Made by a program: the position numbers and the translations under genes. The notes under the pieces are model-generated. The model was not told where the DNA came from and ran no database searches. It saw nothing but the letters and a program-made list of their open reading frames with translations. From contig NZ_CP139969.1 of assembly GCF_034424645.1 (NCBI RefSeq), positions 2,480,001 to 2,544,000 on the forward strand: a stretch of 64,000 bases of DNA, given 5' to 3'. Shown piece by piece: positions 10,287-18,562 of the stretch (its first letter is position 1; every line of letters begins with the position of its first letter). The stretch comes from Bordetella avium (GTDB lineage: Bacteria > Pseudomonadota > Gammaproteobacteria > Burkholderiales > Burkholderiaceae_B).

Positions 10287-10715
10287 ATGGGCATGCTCTG
10301 GGTCAAGACTTTTCACATTGTCTTTGTCGCTTCGTGGTTTGCGGGGCTGTTTTACCTGCCGCGCATCTACGTGAATCTGGCGCAGCAATCGGACCCCGCC
10401 GTCCAAAGCTGTCTTATCGGCATGGCCCGCCGCCTCTACCGCTTCATGACCATACTGGCCGTGCCGGCCGTTCTACTGGGCATGTGGCTCTATGTCGGCT
10501 ATGGCATAGGCCTGGGCCCGGGCAATGGCTGGATGCATGCCAAACTGTTGTTGGTGATTCTGCTGATCGGCTATCACCATGCCTGTGGCTCGATGCTGCG
10601 TAAGTTCGAACAGGGCCGCAACCAGCGATCGCACAAGTTCTATCGCTGGTTTAACGAAATTCCTGTCGTGCTGCTGGTGCTGGTGGTGGCGCTCGTCGTC
10701 CTCAAACCATTTTGA
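10287..10715 (+). CDS. hemJ: Protoporphyrinogen IX oxidase HemJ
   Basis: An integral-membrane protein of 142 residues in the HemJ (UPF0093) family, which oxidises protoporphyrinogen IX to protoporphyrin IX in haem synthesis. Four membrane segments are visible. Family hallmarks are the conserved His10 in WVKTFHIVFVASWFAG, the YLPRIYV motif after the first helix, an Arg-rich loop (MARRLYRFM), and MHAKLLLV in helix three followed by YHHACG. The start at 10287 has AAGGA upstream. The name HemJ rests on the family pattern; older annotation would call it a hypothetical membrane protein. It stands alone between prpC and the methyltransferase gene. Confidence 0.85.
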   Translation: MGMLWVKTFHIVFVASWFAGLFYLPRIYVNLAQQSDPAVQSCLIGMARRLYRFMTILAVPAVLLGMWLYVGYGIGLGPGNGWMHAKLLLVILLIGYHHACGSMLRKFEQGRNQRSHKFYRWFNEIPVVLLVLVVALVVLKPF

Positions 10716-10736
10716 TGACCTTATCCGCCTTCCCGT

Positions 10737-12344
10737 ATGTCCCAAGATGAAAATGATCGTCCGCGCAAAACCCTGACGATCAAAGCGAAGCCGTCTCCCG
10801 ACGGCAATGACGCACCGTTGCGGCGCAAGCGCAGCGGCGCCCGTGCGCGTCAGGCCGCACAGATCGAACGCGCCCACTACACCCGCGCCGAGAGCCCGCC
10901 CGCCCGCGAACCCGAAGCCGCCAGCGGCTACGCGGAGCGCCCAGCCCAGCGCAGCCGGCCTCAACCCTATGCGGCGGCAAGCCGCGGCACCCGGTCTCGC
11001 GGTGATGACCAGGCCGGCGAGAACCGCCGCCGCAGCGGCATGGGAGTGGTGCGCGCCGATACGCCAGCGCCCGACTGGGACGATGTGTTCGCGGGCGATG
11101 CCCAAGGCCCGGGACTCACTGAAGACAGCCCGGTCGAGGTGGATAGCCCGCAAGCCTATCGCCGCCGGCGCCATAGCGGCCGTCAAGCCGAGATTTTCCG
11201 TTGCTATGCGCCATGCCCCCAAGGCCTGGAAGACGCGCTGACCGCCGAAATGCAGGCACTGGGCTTTGACGATGCGCAGGCCGGGCGCGCCGGCTGCGGC
11301 TTTACCAGCGACTGGTCGGGCATTCAGCGCGCCAATCTGTATTCGCGTCTGGCTGCCCGCATTCTGGTGCAGGTGGGCGCAGGCAATCTCAACCATGAGG
11401 ATGAGCTGCTTGACCTTGCCTACAGCGTGCCCTGGGAAAACTGGTTCGGCCCCGAGGACACCCTACGCGTAGATACCTCGGCCATCAAAAGCCCGGTTCA
11501 TAGCTTGCAGTACTGCAATCTGCGCGTCAAAGACGGCATCTGCGACCGCTTGCGCGACCGCGAAGGCGCGCGCCCCAGCATCGATACGGTGCGCCCGGAC
11601 GCCCGCGTGCAGTTGTTCATGGAAGGCACACACGCCACGCTTTACCTGGATACCTCTGGCGAATCGCTGTTCAAGCGCGGCTGGCGTCTGGACAAGGGCG
11701 AAGCCCCGCTGCGTGAGAACCTCGCCGCCGGTATGCTGGCTTTGGCCGGCTGGGACCCGTCGGCGCCGCTGCTGGACCCCTTCTGCGGCAGTGGCACAAT
11801 TCTGATTGAGGCCGCTTGGATCGCGCTGGGCGTGCCGCCCGGCATCTCGCGTCCGTTTGGTTTCGAGCGCATGCGCCAACATGACGCACGCCGCTGGCGT
11901 GATCTCAAAGATGACGCCCGCTCCCGCATCCGCACACAGCTCGAGACGCCGCTCATCGGCTATGACATCGATGAGCGTGCCATCGAGTTCGCCCGTGCGA
12001 ACGCCGAGCGCGCCTGGTTGACCGAAGAGACCATCCGCTTCGAGGTTGGCGATGCCCGCCACGTCAAGGCTCCCGCGAGCCAGGGCTGGATCGTCACCAA
12101 TCCGCCATACGGCGAGCGCATGGAAATCGCTGATGACTTTTGGCGTGAGTGGTCGGCCTGCCTGAAACACGAATTTGCCGGCTGGCAGGCGCATATCATT
12201 TCAAGCGACATGAAACTGCCCCAACGTATGCGCCTGAAGCCGGTGCGCCGTATCCCGCTGCACAACGGCTCACTGGATTGCCGCCTGTTCGCATTTGAGC
12301 TCGTGCAGGCCGGCTATCGCGACGGCCCCAGTGGCCTCCTTTAG
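10737..12344 (+). CDS. THUMP-domain RNA methyltransferase, RlmL N-terminal type
   Basis: Predicted to methylate guanine N2 in 23S rRNA, by similarity to the N-terminal half of E. coli RlmKL and to the stand-alone YpsC type. The first 150 residues are basic, Arg/Ala/Pro-rich and probably disordered. A THUMP RNA-binding domain follows from FRCYAPCPQGLEDALTAEM (about 158-260). The SAM-dependent methyltransferase domain contains PLLDPFCGSGTILIEAA (motif I, about 342) and the catalytic TNPPYGERM (about 458). It lacks the RlmK half. It begins 21 bases after hemJ and may be co-transcribed with it. The long disordered N-terminus is the only odd feature. Confidence 0.88.
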   Translation: MSQDENDRPRKTLTIKAKPSPDGNDAPLRRKRSGARARQAAQIERAHYTRAESPPAREPEAASGYAERPAQRSRPQPYAAASRGTRSRGDDQAGENRRRSGMGVVRADTPAPDWDDVFAGDAQGPGLTEDSPVEVDSPQAYRRRRHSGRQAEIFRCYAPCPQGLEDALTAEMQALGFDDAQAGRAGCGFTSDWSGIQRANLYSRLAARILVQVGAGNLNHEDELLDLAYSVPWENWFGPEDTLRVDTSAIKSPVHSLQYCNLRVKDGICDRLRDREGARPSIDTVRPDARVQLFMEGTHATLYLDTSGESLFKRGWRLDKGEAPLRENLAAGMLALAGWDPSAPLLDPFCGSGTILIEAAWIALGVPPGISRPFGFERMRQHDARRWRDLKDDARSRIRTQLETPLIGYDIDERAIEFARANAERAWLTEETIRFEVGDARHVKAPASQGWIVTNPPYGERMEIADDFWREWSACLKHEFAGWQAHIISSDMKLPQRMRLKPVRRIPLHNGSLDCRLFAFELVQAGYRDGPSGLL

Positions 12345-12505
12345 ACGCATTTGCGTAGACCGGAGCCGCCCAAGCCCAGACATCAGTTGTAAAACTGCTG
12401 CAATGCCGCAACATTAAGGTGCAAAGCAAGCTCACAGAGGCTCCGTATTGGGGCATTATCAGTACAGGCGTGTTGCACAAATACACGGTGTGGTCACAGC
12501 AAGGC

Positions 12506-12547
12506 TTGCAATCATCTAGGGTAAACCCTATAATTCGGGTTAACCCT
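12506..12547 (+). promoter_or_regulatory. Strong sigma-70 promoter framed by two palindromes
   Basis: TTGCAA (12506-12511) and a perfect TATAAT (12529-12534) are separated by 17 bases. The spacer ends in AGGGTAAACCCT (12518-12529), and GGGTTAACCC (12537-12546) sits at the expected transcription start. The two palindromes share the form GGGTWAACCC and are 18 bp apart centre to centre, one on each side of the -10 box. This arrangement suggests repression by an unidentified dimeric regulator. The gene served is at 12582. Confidence 0.7.
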
Positions 12548-12581
12548 AGAGCATAAACAAGTCAGCCCGATGGAGGCTATC

Positions 12582-12758
12582 GTGAACAACCTGTACAACA
12601 CTACCCGCCTGACCGACGAACTTGAACGCCAACTGATGCTGCAAGCGATGGAAGAGCAGTTTCGGCCCCACCCGGTGCGCGCCATGGCTAACGGCCTGCG
12701 CAAACTGAGCCACGGCCTCAAGTCGCTGTTGGGCAAGAACGACTCGGCCGCCGCCTGA
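12582..12758 (+). CDS. Small conserved-looking protein of unknown function (58 aa)
   Basis: A 58-residue protein rich in Leu, Arg and Gln, predicted to be mostly helical (TDELERQLMLQAMEEQF, then a basic amphipathic C-terminal LRKLSHGLKSLLGK). I do not recognise a family. Two starts are possible. ATG at 12570 would overlap the ribosome-binding site, whereas GTG at 12582 lies five bases after a full GGAGG (12572-12576), so GTG is preferred. It has its own strong promoter (12506-12534), and two tandem terminators follow. It is thus a well-delimited single-gene unit and very likely expressed. No membrane segment or signal peptide is present. Confidence 0.8.
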   Translation: MNNLYNTTRLTDELERQLMLQAMEEQFRPHPVRAMANGLRKLSHGLKSLLGKNDSAAA

Positions 12759-12834
12759 GCGCCACGCCTGGGCTAGGCCCAGGCACACGCTGTACCGAAT
12801 TCGGAACCTTGTGTTCCTCTTGATTTTCCCCTTG

Positions 12835-12854
12835 GGGGCTGCAAAGCCCCTTTT
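12835..12854 (+). terminator. First terminator after the 58-aa gene
   Basis: GGGGCT (12835-12840) and AGCCCC (12845-12850) form a 6-bp stem with a GCAA tetraloop, followed by TTTT. Confidence 0.65.
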
Positions 12855-12858
12855 AAGA

Positions 12859-12884
12859 CCCGCCCTAACCGGCGGGTTTTTTTT
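12859..12884 (+). terminator. Second, strong terminator after the 58-aa gene
   Basis: CCCGCC (12859-12864) and GGCGGG (12871-12876) form a stem with loop CTAACC, followed by eight T residues. A near-identical hairpin ends the gene at 58165-58875. Confidence 0.85.
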
Positions 12885-13151
12885 CTTGATTTCGCTCCTT
12901 GAAGCCCTGGCCGGCACAGGCGTGCCGGTCGGATGCCTAGCCGGAACGGCCGGCCCCTCCTCCAGCCCCTATTTCAGCGCCGCTGCGGCCACAACGATTG
13001 CTCGATGCCTCAGCCCTTGCGCTAGACGGGGCGAGCCCTGTGCCTGACGCTCGCCCTCAAGGGAGACGCCGCAGCGCCCTCTTCGAGGGCGAGTACCCAA
13101 ACCGGCAACGACCGCATAGGGTATGCGTCATGAGCGGCCGTGGATTCCCGG
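12885..13151. other. Intergenic stretch between terminators and leuA end
   Basis: About 270 GC-rich bases without a recognisable gene. Short plus-strand frames here have no good start or domain. It probably contains the 3' untranslated part of leuA, which enters from the right on the minus strand; no clear terminator with a T tract is seen for leuA. Confidence 0.5.
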
Positions 13152-14828
13152 TCAGCCGACCGCTGCCGCCTCCTTGGAAAATCGAGCAGCCGCACTCAGC
13201 ACCGCCATAACCGACGCAGTCACGATGTTCGCATCACGGCCCACGCCAAAGCGCGAGCCAGGCACGCCAGGCATAACGCCTTCCACAATGGCTAGCGCCA
13301 CGGCATCGGAACCCGCGCCCAAGCTGCGCTCTTCATAGCTGTCGATGCGCAGAGGCAAGCCCAGCGCCGCCACCGTCGCAGCAATCGGACCATTGCCCAC
13401 CCCCTCGACGGTCTTCACAATGCCGTTCGCATCCGTCAATTCCAGCCTGATACCCTGCCCGTCCGCATGCTCAAACAGGCGATAGCCTCGGTAAATGAAG
13501 CCCGCCTGCTCTCTCACCGGGGCAAGGTAGCTGCATTCGAACAGGGCCCAAATCTGTTCGCTGCTCAGTTCCGTTTCGACGGAGTCTGCCAGCACCTGGA
13601 CGATGGCGCTGAATTCGACCTGCATGCGGCGCGGCATGACGATGCCATGGTCGCGCTTAAGCAAGAAGGCGATCCCTCCCTTGCCCGACTGGCTGTTGAC
13701 GCGCACGATGCTGTCATAAGTACGGCCCAGATCTTTCGGGTCGATGGGCAGGTAAGGCACGCGCCAGGGCGCATCGGCCTTCTGCGCGGAAAAGCCCTTG
13801 GCGATGGCATCCTGGTGCGAGCCGGAGAAAGCCGTGTAGACCAGGTCGCCCACATAGGGGTGGCGCGGATGGATGGGCAAGGCGGTGCACTCCTCAGCAA
13901 CGCGGGCGACCGCTGCGATGTCAGAGAAGTCCAGTCCTGGCGCAATGCCCTGCGTATAAAGGTTTAACGCCAGCGTCACGACATCGACATTGCCGCTGCG
14001 CTCGCCATTGCCAAACAAGCAGCCTTCGACGCGTTGCGCACCGGCCAACATGGCCTGTTCGGCGCAGGCCACGCCAGTGCCTCGGTCATTGTGTGGATGC
14101 ACCGACAGCACGATGTGCTCGCGCCGCTCCAGCCGCCGGTCCATCCATTCGATCTGGTCGGCGAAGACGTTGGGCGTGGAGACTTCCACCGTGGTCGGCA
14201 GATTGACGATCATTGGCTGCTGCGGCCCGGCGTCCCAGGCTCGAATGGCGGCATTGCAGACGTCCAGCGCAACGTCCAGCTCGGCCATGCAGAATGTCTC
14301 GGGCGAGTATTGCAACACCCATTCGGTTTCGGGGTGGTAAGCCGTCAGTCGCTTGAGCAAAACAATGTGGCGCTCCACCATTTCGATGATCTGCGGCACG
14401 CTCATGCCGAACACGATTTCGCGCCAGGCGGGCGCAATGGCGTTGTAGCAATGCACGATCACCCGCCGAGCGCCCGCTACGGCGCGTACCGTTTCGGCGA
14501 TCAGGTCTTCGCGCAATGGCGTCATGACCATAGGCGTGACGTCTTCGGGAATCTGTCCCGCATCGATGAGCTGGCGCACGATCTCAAAATCCGTGCGCGA
14601 CGCCGCAGGAAAACCCACTTCAATTTCCTTGAAACCGATACGCAGCAACTCATGGAACAAGCGCAGCTTGCGCTCGCAGTTCATGGGCTCGAACAAGGCC
14701 TGATTGCCATCGCGCAAGTCGGTGGACAGCCAGATCGGGGCTTGCGTCAGGAGGCGTGACGGCCATTGACGGTCGGCAAGATCGACGGGAGCCATGGGGC
14801 GATATTTCTGGGAAGGATCAGTCAGCAT
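13152..14828 (-). CDS. leuA: 2-Isopropylmalate synthase
   Basis: Condenses acetyl-CoA with 2-ketoisovalerate to 2-isopropylmalate, the committed step of leucine synthesis. The 558 residues fit the longer LeuA type (about 560). The DRE-TIM barrel begins at WLSTDLRDGNQALFEPM (about residues 33-49), with the metal site in HPHNDRGTG and the GNGERSGNVDVVTLAL signature (about 290). The C-terminal LeuA regulatory domain (from about 435), the site of leucine feedback in the family, is complete. The ATG at 14828 has only a weak ribosome-binding site. Upstream is a roughly 220-base leader with a candidate Leu-rich leader peptide and competing hairpins. The AraC-type gene at 15106 is divergent. Confidence 0.95.
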   Translation of the reverse strand: MLTDPSQKYRPMAPVDLADRQWPSRLLTQAPIWLSTDLRDGNQALFEPMNCERKLRLFHELLRIGFKEIEVGFPAASRTDFEIVRQLIDAGQIPEDVTPMVMTPLREDLIAETVRAVAGARRVIVHCYNAIAPAWREIVFGMSVPQIIEMVERHIVLLKRLTAYHPETEWVLQYSPETFCMAELDVALDVCNAAIRAWDAGPQQPMIVNLPTTVEVSTPNVFADQIEWMDRRLERREHIVLSVHPHNDRGTGVACAEQAMLAGAQRVEGCLFGNGERSGNVDVVTLALNLYTQGIAPGLDFSDIAAVARVAEECTALPIHPRHPYVGDLVYTAFSGSHQDAIAKGFSAQKADAPWRVPYLPIDPKDLGRTYDSIVRVNSQSGKGGIAFLLKRDHGIVMPRRMQVEFSAIVQVLADSVETELSSEQIWALFECSYLAPVREQAGFIYRGYRLFEHADGQGIRLELTDANGIVKTVEGVGNGPIAATVAALGLPLRIDSYEERSLGAGSDAVALAIVEGVMPGVPGSRFGVGRDANIVTASVMAVLSAAARFSKEAAAVG

Positions 14829-14841
14829 GAACAGCGCTCAA

Positions 14842-14952
14842 GAGGAATCGTTGGCACCCGATTCCCCTGGCTTGAAGCAAGCTGACGACGGTCGGGGTCA
14901 GGGGGAATCAGGATGGGTCATGGCACGAACGGACGCGCGCAAACCCCGACCG
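14842..14952 (-). promoter_or_regulatory. Competing hairpins in the leuA leader (candidate attenuator)
   Basis: Read on the minus strand, five segments can pair: A (14952-14943), B1 (14909-14902), B2 (14898-14889), C (14867-14859) and D (14850-14842). A pairs with B2 over 10 bp. B1 pairs with C over 8 bp. C pairs with D over 9 bp including one G-U. A:B2 and B1:C interleave and B1:C and C:D share C, so the forms exclude each other. The C:D hairpin ends 13 bases before the leuA ATG. No T tract follows it, so translational rather than transcriptional attenuation is more likely. Confidence 0.5.
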
Positions 14953-14996
14953 GCAGTCAGCGCTAGCAGCCGTTGCAAAAGATCCTGTATGAACAT
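14898..14996 (-). CDS. Candidate leucine leader peptide upstream of leuA (32 aa)
   Basis: A 32-codon frame lies in the leuA leader. It has Leu at codons 6, 7, 10, 11, 13 and 19, using CTT, TTG, CTG, CTA, CTG and TTG; CTT, CTA and TTG look uncommon beside CTG in neighbouring genes. The Leu cluster lies just ahead of segment A of the leader hairpins, and the stop falls between segments B1 and B2. This is the geometry of a ribosome-stalling attenuator. Against it, no clear ribosome-binding site precedes the ATG at 14996. Not established; the layout is the evidence. Confidence 0.4.
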   Translation of the reverse strand: MFIQDLLQRLLALTAGRGLRASVRAMTHPDSP

Positions 14997-15056
14997 GTTG
15001 GAGAGACCCGGTAAATTGCCCTGCCTTGGATGTTAGGCTTGCACACACCGTCCATC

Positions 15057-15085
15057 TACATAAAAATATACAACTTCTTTATCAA
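15057..15085 (-). promoter_or_regulatory. Candidate promoter of leuA
   Basis: On the minus strand TTGATA (15085-15080) and TATGTA (15062-15057) are separated by 17 bases in an AT-rich block between leuA and the divergent regulator gene. Transcription from here would give a leader of about 220 bases. Confidence 0.5.
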
Positions 15086-15105
15086 AATAGACATTTTGCA
15101 TAAAT

Positions 15106-15906
15106 ATGGGCTTCTCCTCCCCCGACGATGGCGGCCAAGCGCTAGATCTGAGTGCCGAGGAAGCTCGCGGTTTGCCCGTGTTCGGCGTCACCGTGCACTA
15201 CCCTGCAGGCCACGTCGTGCCGCGGCATAAACATCCCTATGGTCATCTGATCTATGCAGACCGCGGCTTGTTGCGTGTGGAGGCTGAAAGTGGTCAATGG
15301 TTGGTGCCGCCCACAGCAGCCGTCTGGCTTCGATCAGACGTCTCACACCAATTGCTGATGCCTGTAGCGCTGCAAGCACATGGCCTGTTCGTACGCAAGG
15401 ACATTTGCGTCCGCATGCCAGCAAGGGATTGCGTCGTGCATGTCTCTGGCCTGATGCGCGAACTGATCATGGCGCTGGCCGGCGAGCAGGCCAAATCGTC
15501 CAAGCGCCTGCGTTTGCTCGGGGCGCTCTTGGTCGAGGAAGTGCACGCACAGCCGGTTCTTCCGCTTCATCTGCCGTGGCCGACAGGAACTGCCGACGGT
15601 CCGATGCAGCGGGTATGCCAGGCGCTGCTGGATAGGCCTGGCGACGCGGCCACCGCCGCCGAGTGGGCCGATAGGCTGGCAATGAGCGACAAAACTTTCC
15701 ACCGGCACTTTCTTCGGTCGACAGGTATGACTTTCGGCAAATGGCGTCAACAATTGCGGCTCATGTCGTCGCTGACGCTATTAATGCAGGGAACACCGAT
15801 CACGCAGGTGGCGCTGGCCAGTGGTTACGATAGCCATAGCGCCTACACGACGGCGTTCAGCAAGCAATTCGGGCAGCCGCCTTCCGCTTTTTCGACGAAT
15901 CGGTAA
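15106..15906 (+). CDS. AraC-family transcriptional regulator with cupin N-terminus
   Basis: A 266-residue regulator. The N-terminal half is a cupin-like sensor domain (HKHPYGHLIYADRG, about residues 41-55, and WLVPPTAAVWL near 64). The C-terminal half is the AraC double helix-turn-helix: AAEWADRLAMSDKTFHRHFLRSTG (about 185-208) and ITQVALASGYDSHSAYTTAFSKQFGQPPSAF (about 231-262). This layout is typical of the NimR/YdeO-like branch that often controls neighbouring efflux genes, but no transporter is adjacent. The ATG at 15106 has no visible ribosome-binding site, so the start is uncertain. It is divergent from leuA, and no target can be named. Confidence 0.88.
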   Translation: MGFSSPDDGGQALDLSAEEARGLPVFGVTVHYPAGHVVPRHKHPYGHLIYADRGLLRVEAESGQWLVPPTAAVWLRSDVSHQLLMPVALQAHGLFVRKDICVRMPARDCVVHVSGLMRELIMALAGEQAKSSKRLRLLGALLVEEVHAQPVLPLHLPWPTGTADGPMQRVCQALLDRPGDAATAAEWADRLAMSDKTFHRHFLRSTGMTFGKWRQQLRLMSSLTLLMQGTPITQVALASGYDSHSAYTTAFSKQFGQPPSAFSTNR

Positions 15907-16245
15907 ACGCTGCCGCCCTACAGCGAAATTTACGCTAAACCTTTGCCATAACAGTCTTTTTGGCCACCGACCGATTGCGCAAGAAACGTGACGGCGGATG
16001 AGGCTTATCCAGGATGCGCCGCACTGGGACGGATGTGCTGGCCGGATAAAGAGCAGAGGGCTACTCCTGACCACACCATTCGGGTCGGTCGGCACCGGAG
16101 GAGCTGACACCATGATGGCTTTCTGCGGGGTACAGGGGTTTCTGAGAGGCATCGAGCGCCTCGACGAGGGCGAGCACTTTCGTGCTGATCGGGCCGTTCG
16201 AAACAGATTGCCGGTCGCGAGCCGGCTAGCGCCATAATACGCAAC
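15907..16245. other. Intergenic stretch without a recognisable gene
   Basis: About 340 bases between the AraC-type gene and the RDD gene. Both strands have short open frames, for example about 54 codons on the minus strand around 16070-16230, but none has a convincing start, ribosome-binding site or family. It could hold a gene remnant; I cannot support one. Confidence 0.4.
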
Positions 16246-16731
16246 ATGAACGCTTCGACACCCAGCCGCGCGCGCCGCTTCGCCTGCATGTTGTATGAAG
16301 GTGTGCTGCTGTTTGGCGTGGTCTTTCTGGCCAACACGCTCTTCGACACACTGACACAAAGCCGCCACGGCCTGGCCCTACGCCATGCCCGCCAGGCGTG
16401 GTTATTTCTGGTTATCGGCCTCTACTTTGTACTGTGCTGGAGACAGCAGGGCCAGACCCTGCCCATGCAAACCTGGAAGATCCGGCTGTTGACTCGCGGC
16501 GGCAGCGTGCCGGGCACCACCACCCTGGTGCTGCGCTATCTCTTGCTATGGCCGCTCCCCCTGGCGACGGCCGGCCTGATCGCCCTCATGGCGCGTCTGA
16601 GCGGCTGGCCCGCGCTGGATCTGCTGATCGCAGTTGCACCCTTCAGCCTCTTTGTGTACACCTGGACAGACCGGGACGGCCAATTTCTGCATGACCGTTT
16701 GCTGGGCACGCGCCTGCTCGGACCGCCTTAA
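16246..16731 (+). CDS. RDD-family membrane protein
   Basis: A 161-residue inner-membrane protein of the RDD family (named for conserved Arg and Asp residues; mostly of unknown function, with some members acting in ion exchange). The N-terminal Arg motif is in SRARRFACMLYEGVLLFGVVF (about 7-27). Three to four membrane segments are visible at about 15-33, 46-65, 85-105 and 115-135. The closing Asp motif is TDRDGQFLHDRLLGTRLL (about 141-158). It is preceded by no clear ribosome-binding site. The acyl-CoA ligase follows after 160 bases. Confidence 0.85.
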   Translation: MNASTPSRARRFACMLYEGVLLFGVVFLANTLFDTLTQSRHGLALRHARQAWLFLVIGLYFVLCWRQQGQTLPMQTWKIRLLTRGGSVPGTTTLVLRYLLLWPLPLATAGLIALMARLSGWPALDLLIAVAPFSLFVYTWTDRDGQFLHDRLLGTRLLGPP

Positions 16732-16892
16732 ACGCTGCCGCACGTTGTTTTTTCCACGGCCCAGGCCAAGGCATATCCGTAAATACCCGTATATGTCCCC
16801 CTTAGAAGTACGGGGATGTTGCAGATCCCGTCCCTCTCGTTCATGCTTGCAGATGCAGGTTCTCGTTGCCACCGAGCTCACAAGAAAGGGCC

Positions 16893-18557
16893 ATGAACGA
16901 CCAATATCAGTCGCTTTACCAATCTTTCCGCTGGCTGGTTCCGACTCAGTTCAATATCGCGGATGTCTGCTGCCACCGCTGGGCGACCAGCGGCGCGGAC
17001 GCACGCCGTATTGCCATCTTCTATGAAGATGAAGCCGGCAACCGGGAAGTCTGGACCTACGCCCGGCTCGCCGAGGCAGCAAACCAGCTTGCGCACGGCC
17101 TCACCAAGATGGGCGTGGAGCGCGGCGACCGAATCGGTGTTGTGTTAGGACAACGCCCAGAGACGGTTGTTGCGCACATGGCCATCTACAGCGTCGGTGC
17201 GGTCGTGCTGCCCCTGTCGCCGCTGTTCGGACCGGAGGCCCTGGAGTCGCGCCTCCGTGACTCCGAAGCCCGCATCGCCATTGTCGATGCCGCATCCCGG
17301 GCCAATCTGCTAGCGGCCAGCGAGCACTGCCCGCATCTGCATCAAATCATCGGCATCGGCTTTGCCGACGAGCGTGTGCTGCCCTGGCGCAGTCTGCTGG
17401 CGCGCCAGCCAGGCGAGTTCAAAGCCGTGCTCACTCGCGCCTCAGACCCGGCCATTTTGCTCTACACCTCGGGCACGACCGGCGCCCCCAAGGGCGCGTT
17501 GCTGCCGCATAGCGTGCTGATCGGCAACCTGCCCGGCTTTGTGGCCTCCCAGAACTGGTTCCCGAAGCAGGGTGACGTGTTCTGGTCACCGGCGGATTGG
17601 GCCTGGACCGGCGGCTTGATGGACGCACTGCTGCCCACCCTGTATTTCGGTCACCCCATCGTCGGCGCCCGCGGCCGCTTTTCGGCCGAACGCGCATTTG
17701 AATTGATGGAACGCTATCAGGTCACCAACACCTTTCTCTTCCCGACGGCGCTGAAGATGATGATGAAGTCGGTCCCCGAGCCGCGCAGCCGTCACCGCCT
17801 GGCGCTGCGCGCCATCATGAGCGCAGGCGAAAGTGTGGGTGAAACGGTCTTCAACTGGTGTCAGGATGCCTTGGGCGTCACGCCCAACGAGATGTTCGGC
17901 CAGACCGAAATGAATTACATCGTAGGCAACAGCCACAAACGCTGGCCGGCACGGCCGGGCAGCATGGGGCGGCCCTATCCCGGCCACAACGTGGCCGTCA
18001 TCGATGAGCTTGGCCATGCCGTGGCCCCCGGCGAAATCGGCGAGGTGGCGCTCAATCGCCTGGACATCCACGGTCACCCAGACCCGGTGCTGTTTCTCGG
18101 TTATTGGCGCAAGGACGCGGCGACGGCCGACAAATACACCGGCGACTGGTGCCGCACAGGCGATCTGGCCACGGTCGATGCCGATGGCTACCTCTGGTAT
18201 GCAGGCCGGGCCGACGACGTCTTCAAATCGGCGGGCTATCGCATCGGTCCGGGCGAAATCGAAAACTGTCTGATCGCGCATCCGGCAGTCGCCAACGCCG
18301 CCGTGGTGCCTAAGCCCGACGCTGAGCGCGGTGCGCTGGTCAAAGCCTATGTGGTTCTGACCGAGGACTACGCCGGCGAGGACAGGGACGCAATGACTCA
18401 AAAGCTTCAAGAGCACGTGCGCGAGCGCCTGGCTCCCTACGAGTATCCCAAGGAAATCGAGTACGTCGAGCATCTGCCCATGACGACTACGGGCAAGATC
18501 CAACGCGCCGTGCTGCGCCGGCGCGAACAAGAGCGCGCCGCCAACCATGACGTCTGA
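16893..18557 (+). CDS. AMP-dependent acyl-CoA synthetase
   Basis: An adenylate-forming ligase of 554 residues, activating a short- or medium-chain carboxylic acid to its CoA thioester through an acyl-AMP. Core motifs are LLYTSGTTGAPKGALLPHS (A3, about residue 190), MFGQTEMN (A5), WCRTGDLATVDADGYLWYAGR (A7/A8, about 420-440), and the catalytic Lys in TTTGKIQRAVLRR close to the end. It resembles the acyl-CoA synthetase group near AcsM/benzoate ligases rather than Acs (41976) or PrpE (45797). The substrate cannot be read from the sequence. The start at 16893 has AAAGGG upstream. The next gene begins five bases after the stop, implying one operon. Confidence 0.85.
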   Translation: MNDQYQSLYQSFRWLVPTQFNIADVCCHRWATSGADARRIAIFYEDEAGNREVWTYARLAEAANQLAHGLTKMGVERGDRIGVVLGQRPETVVAHMAIYSVGAVVLPLSPLFGPEALESRLRDSEARIAIVDAASRANLLAASEHCPHLHQIIGIGFADERVLPWRSLLARQPGEFKAVLTRASDPAILLYTSGTTGAPKGALLPHSVLIGNLPGFVASQNWFPKQGDVFWSPADWAWTGGLMDALLPTLYFGHPIVGARGRFSAERAFELMERYQVTNTFLFPTALKMMMKSVPEPRSRHRLALRAIMSAGESVGETVFNWCQDALGVTPNEMFGQTEMNYIVGNSHKRWPARPGSMGRPYPGHNVAVIDELGHAVAPGEIGEVALNRLDIHGHPDPVLFLGYWRKDAATADKYTGDWCRTGDLATVDADGYLWYAGRADDVFKSAGYRIGPGEIENCLIAHPAVANAAVVPKPDAERGALVKAYVVLTEDYAGEDRDAMTQKLQEHVRERLAPYEYPKEIEYVEHLPMTTTGKIQRAVLRRREQERAANHDV

Positions 18558-18562
18558 AACCC

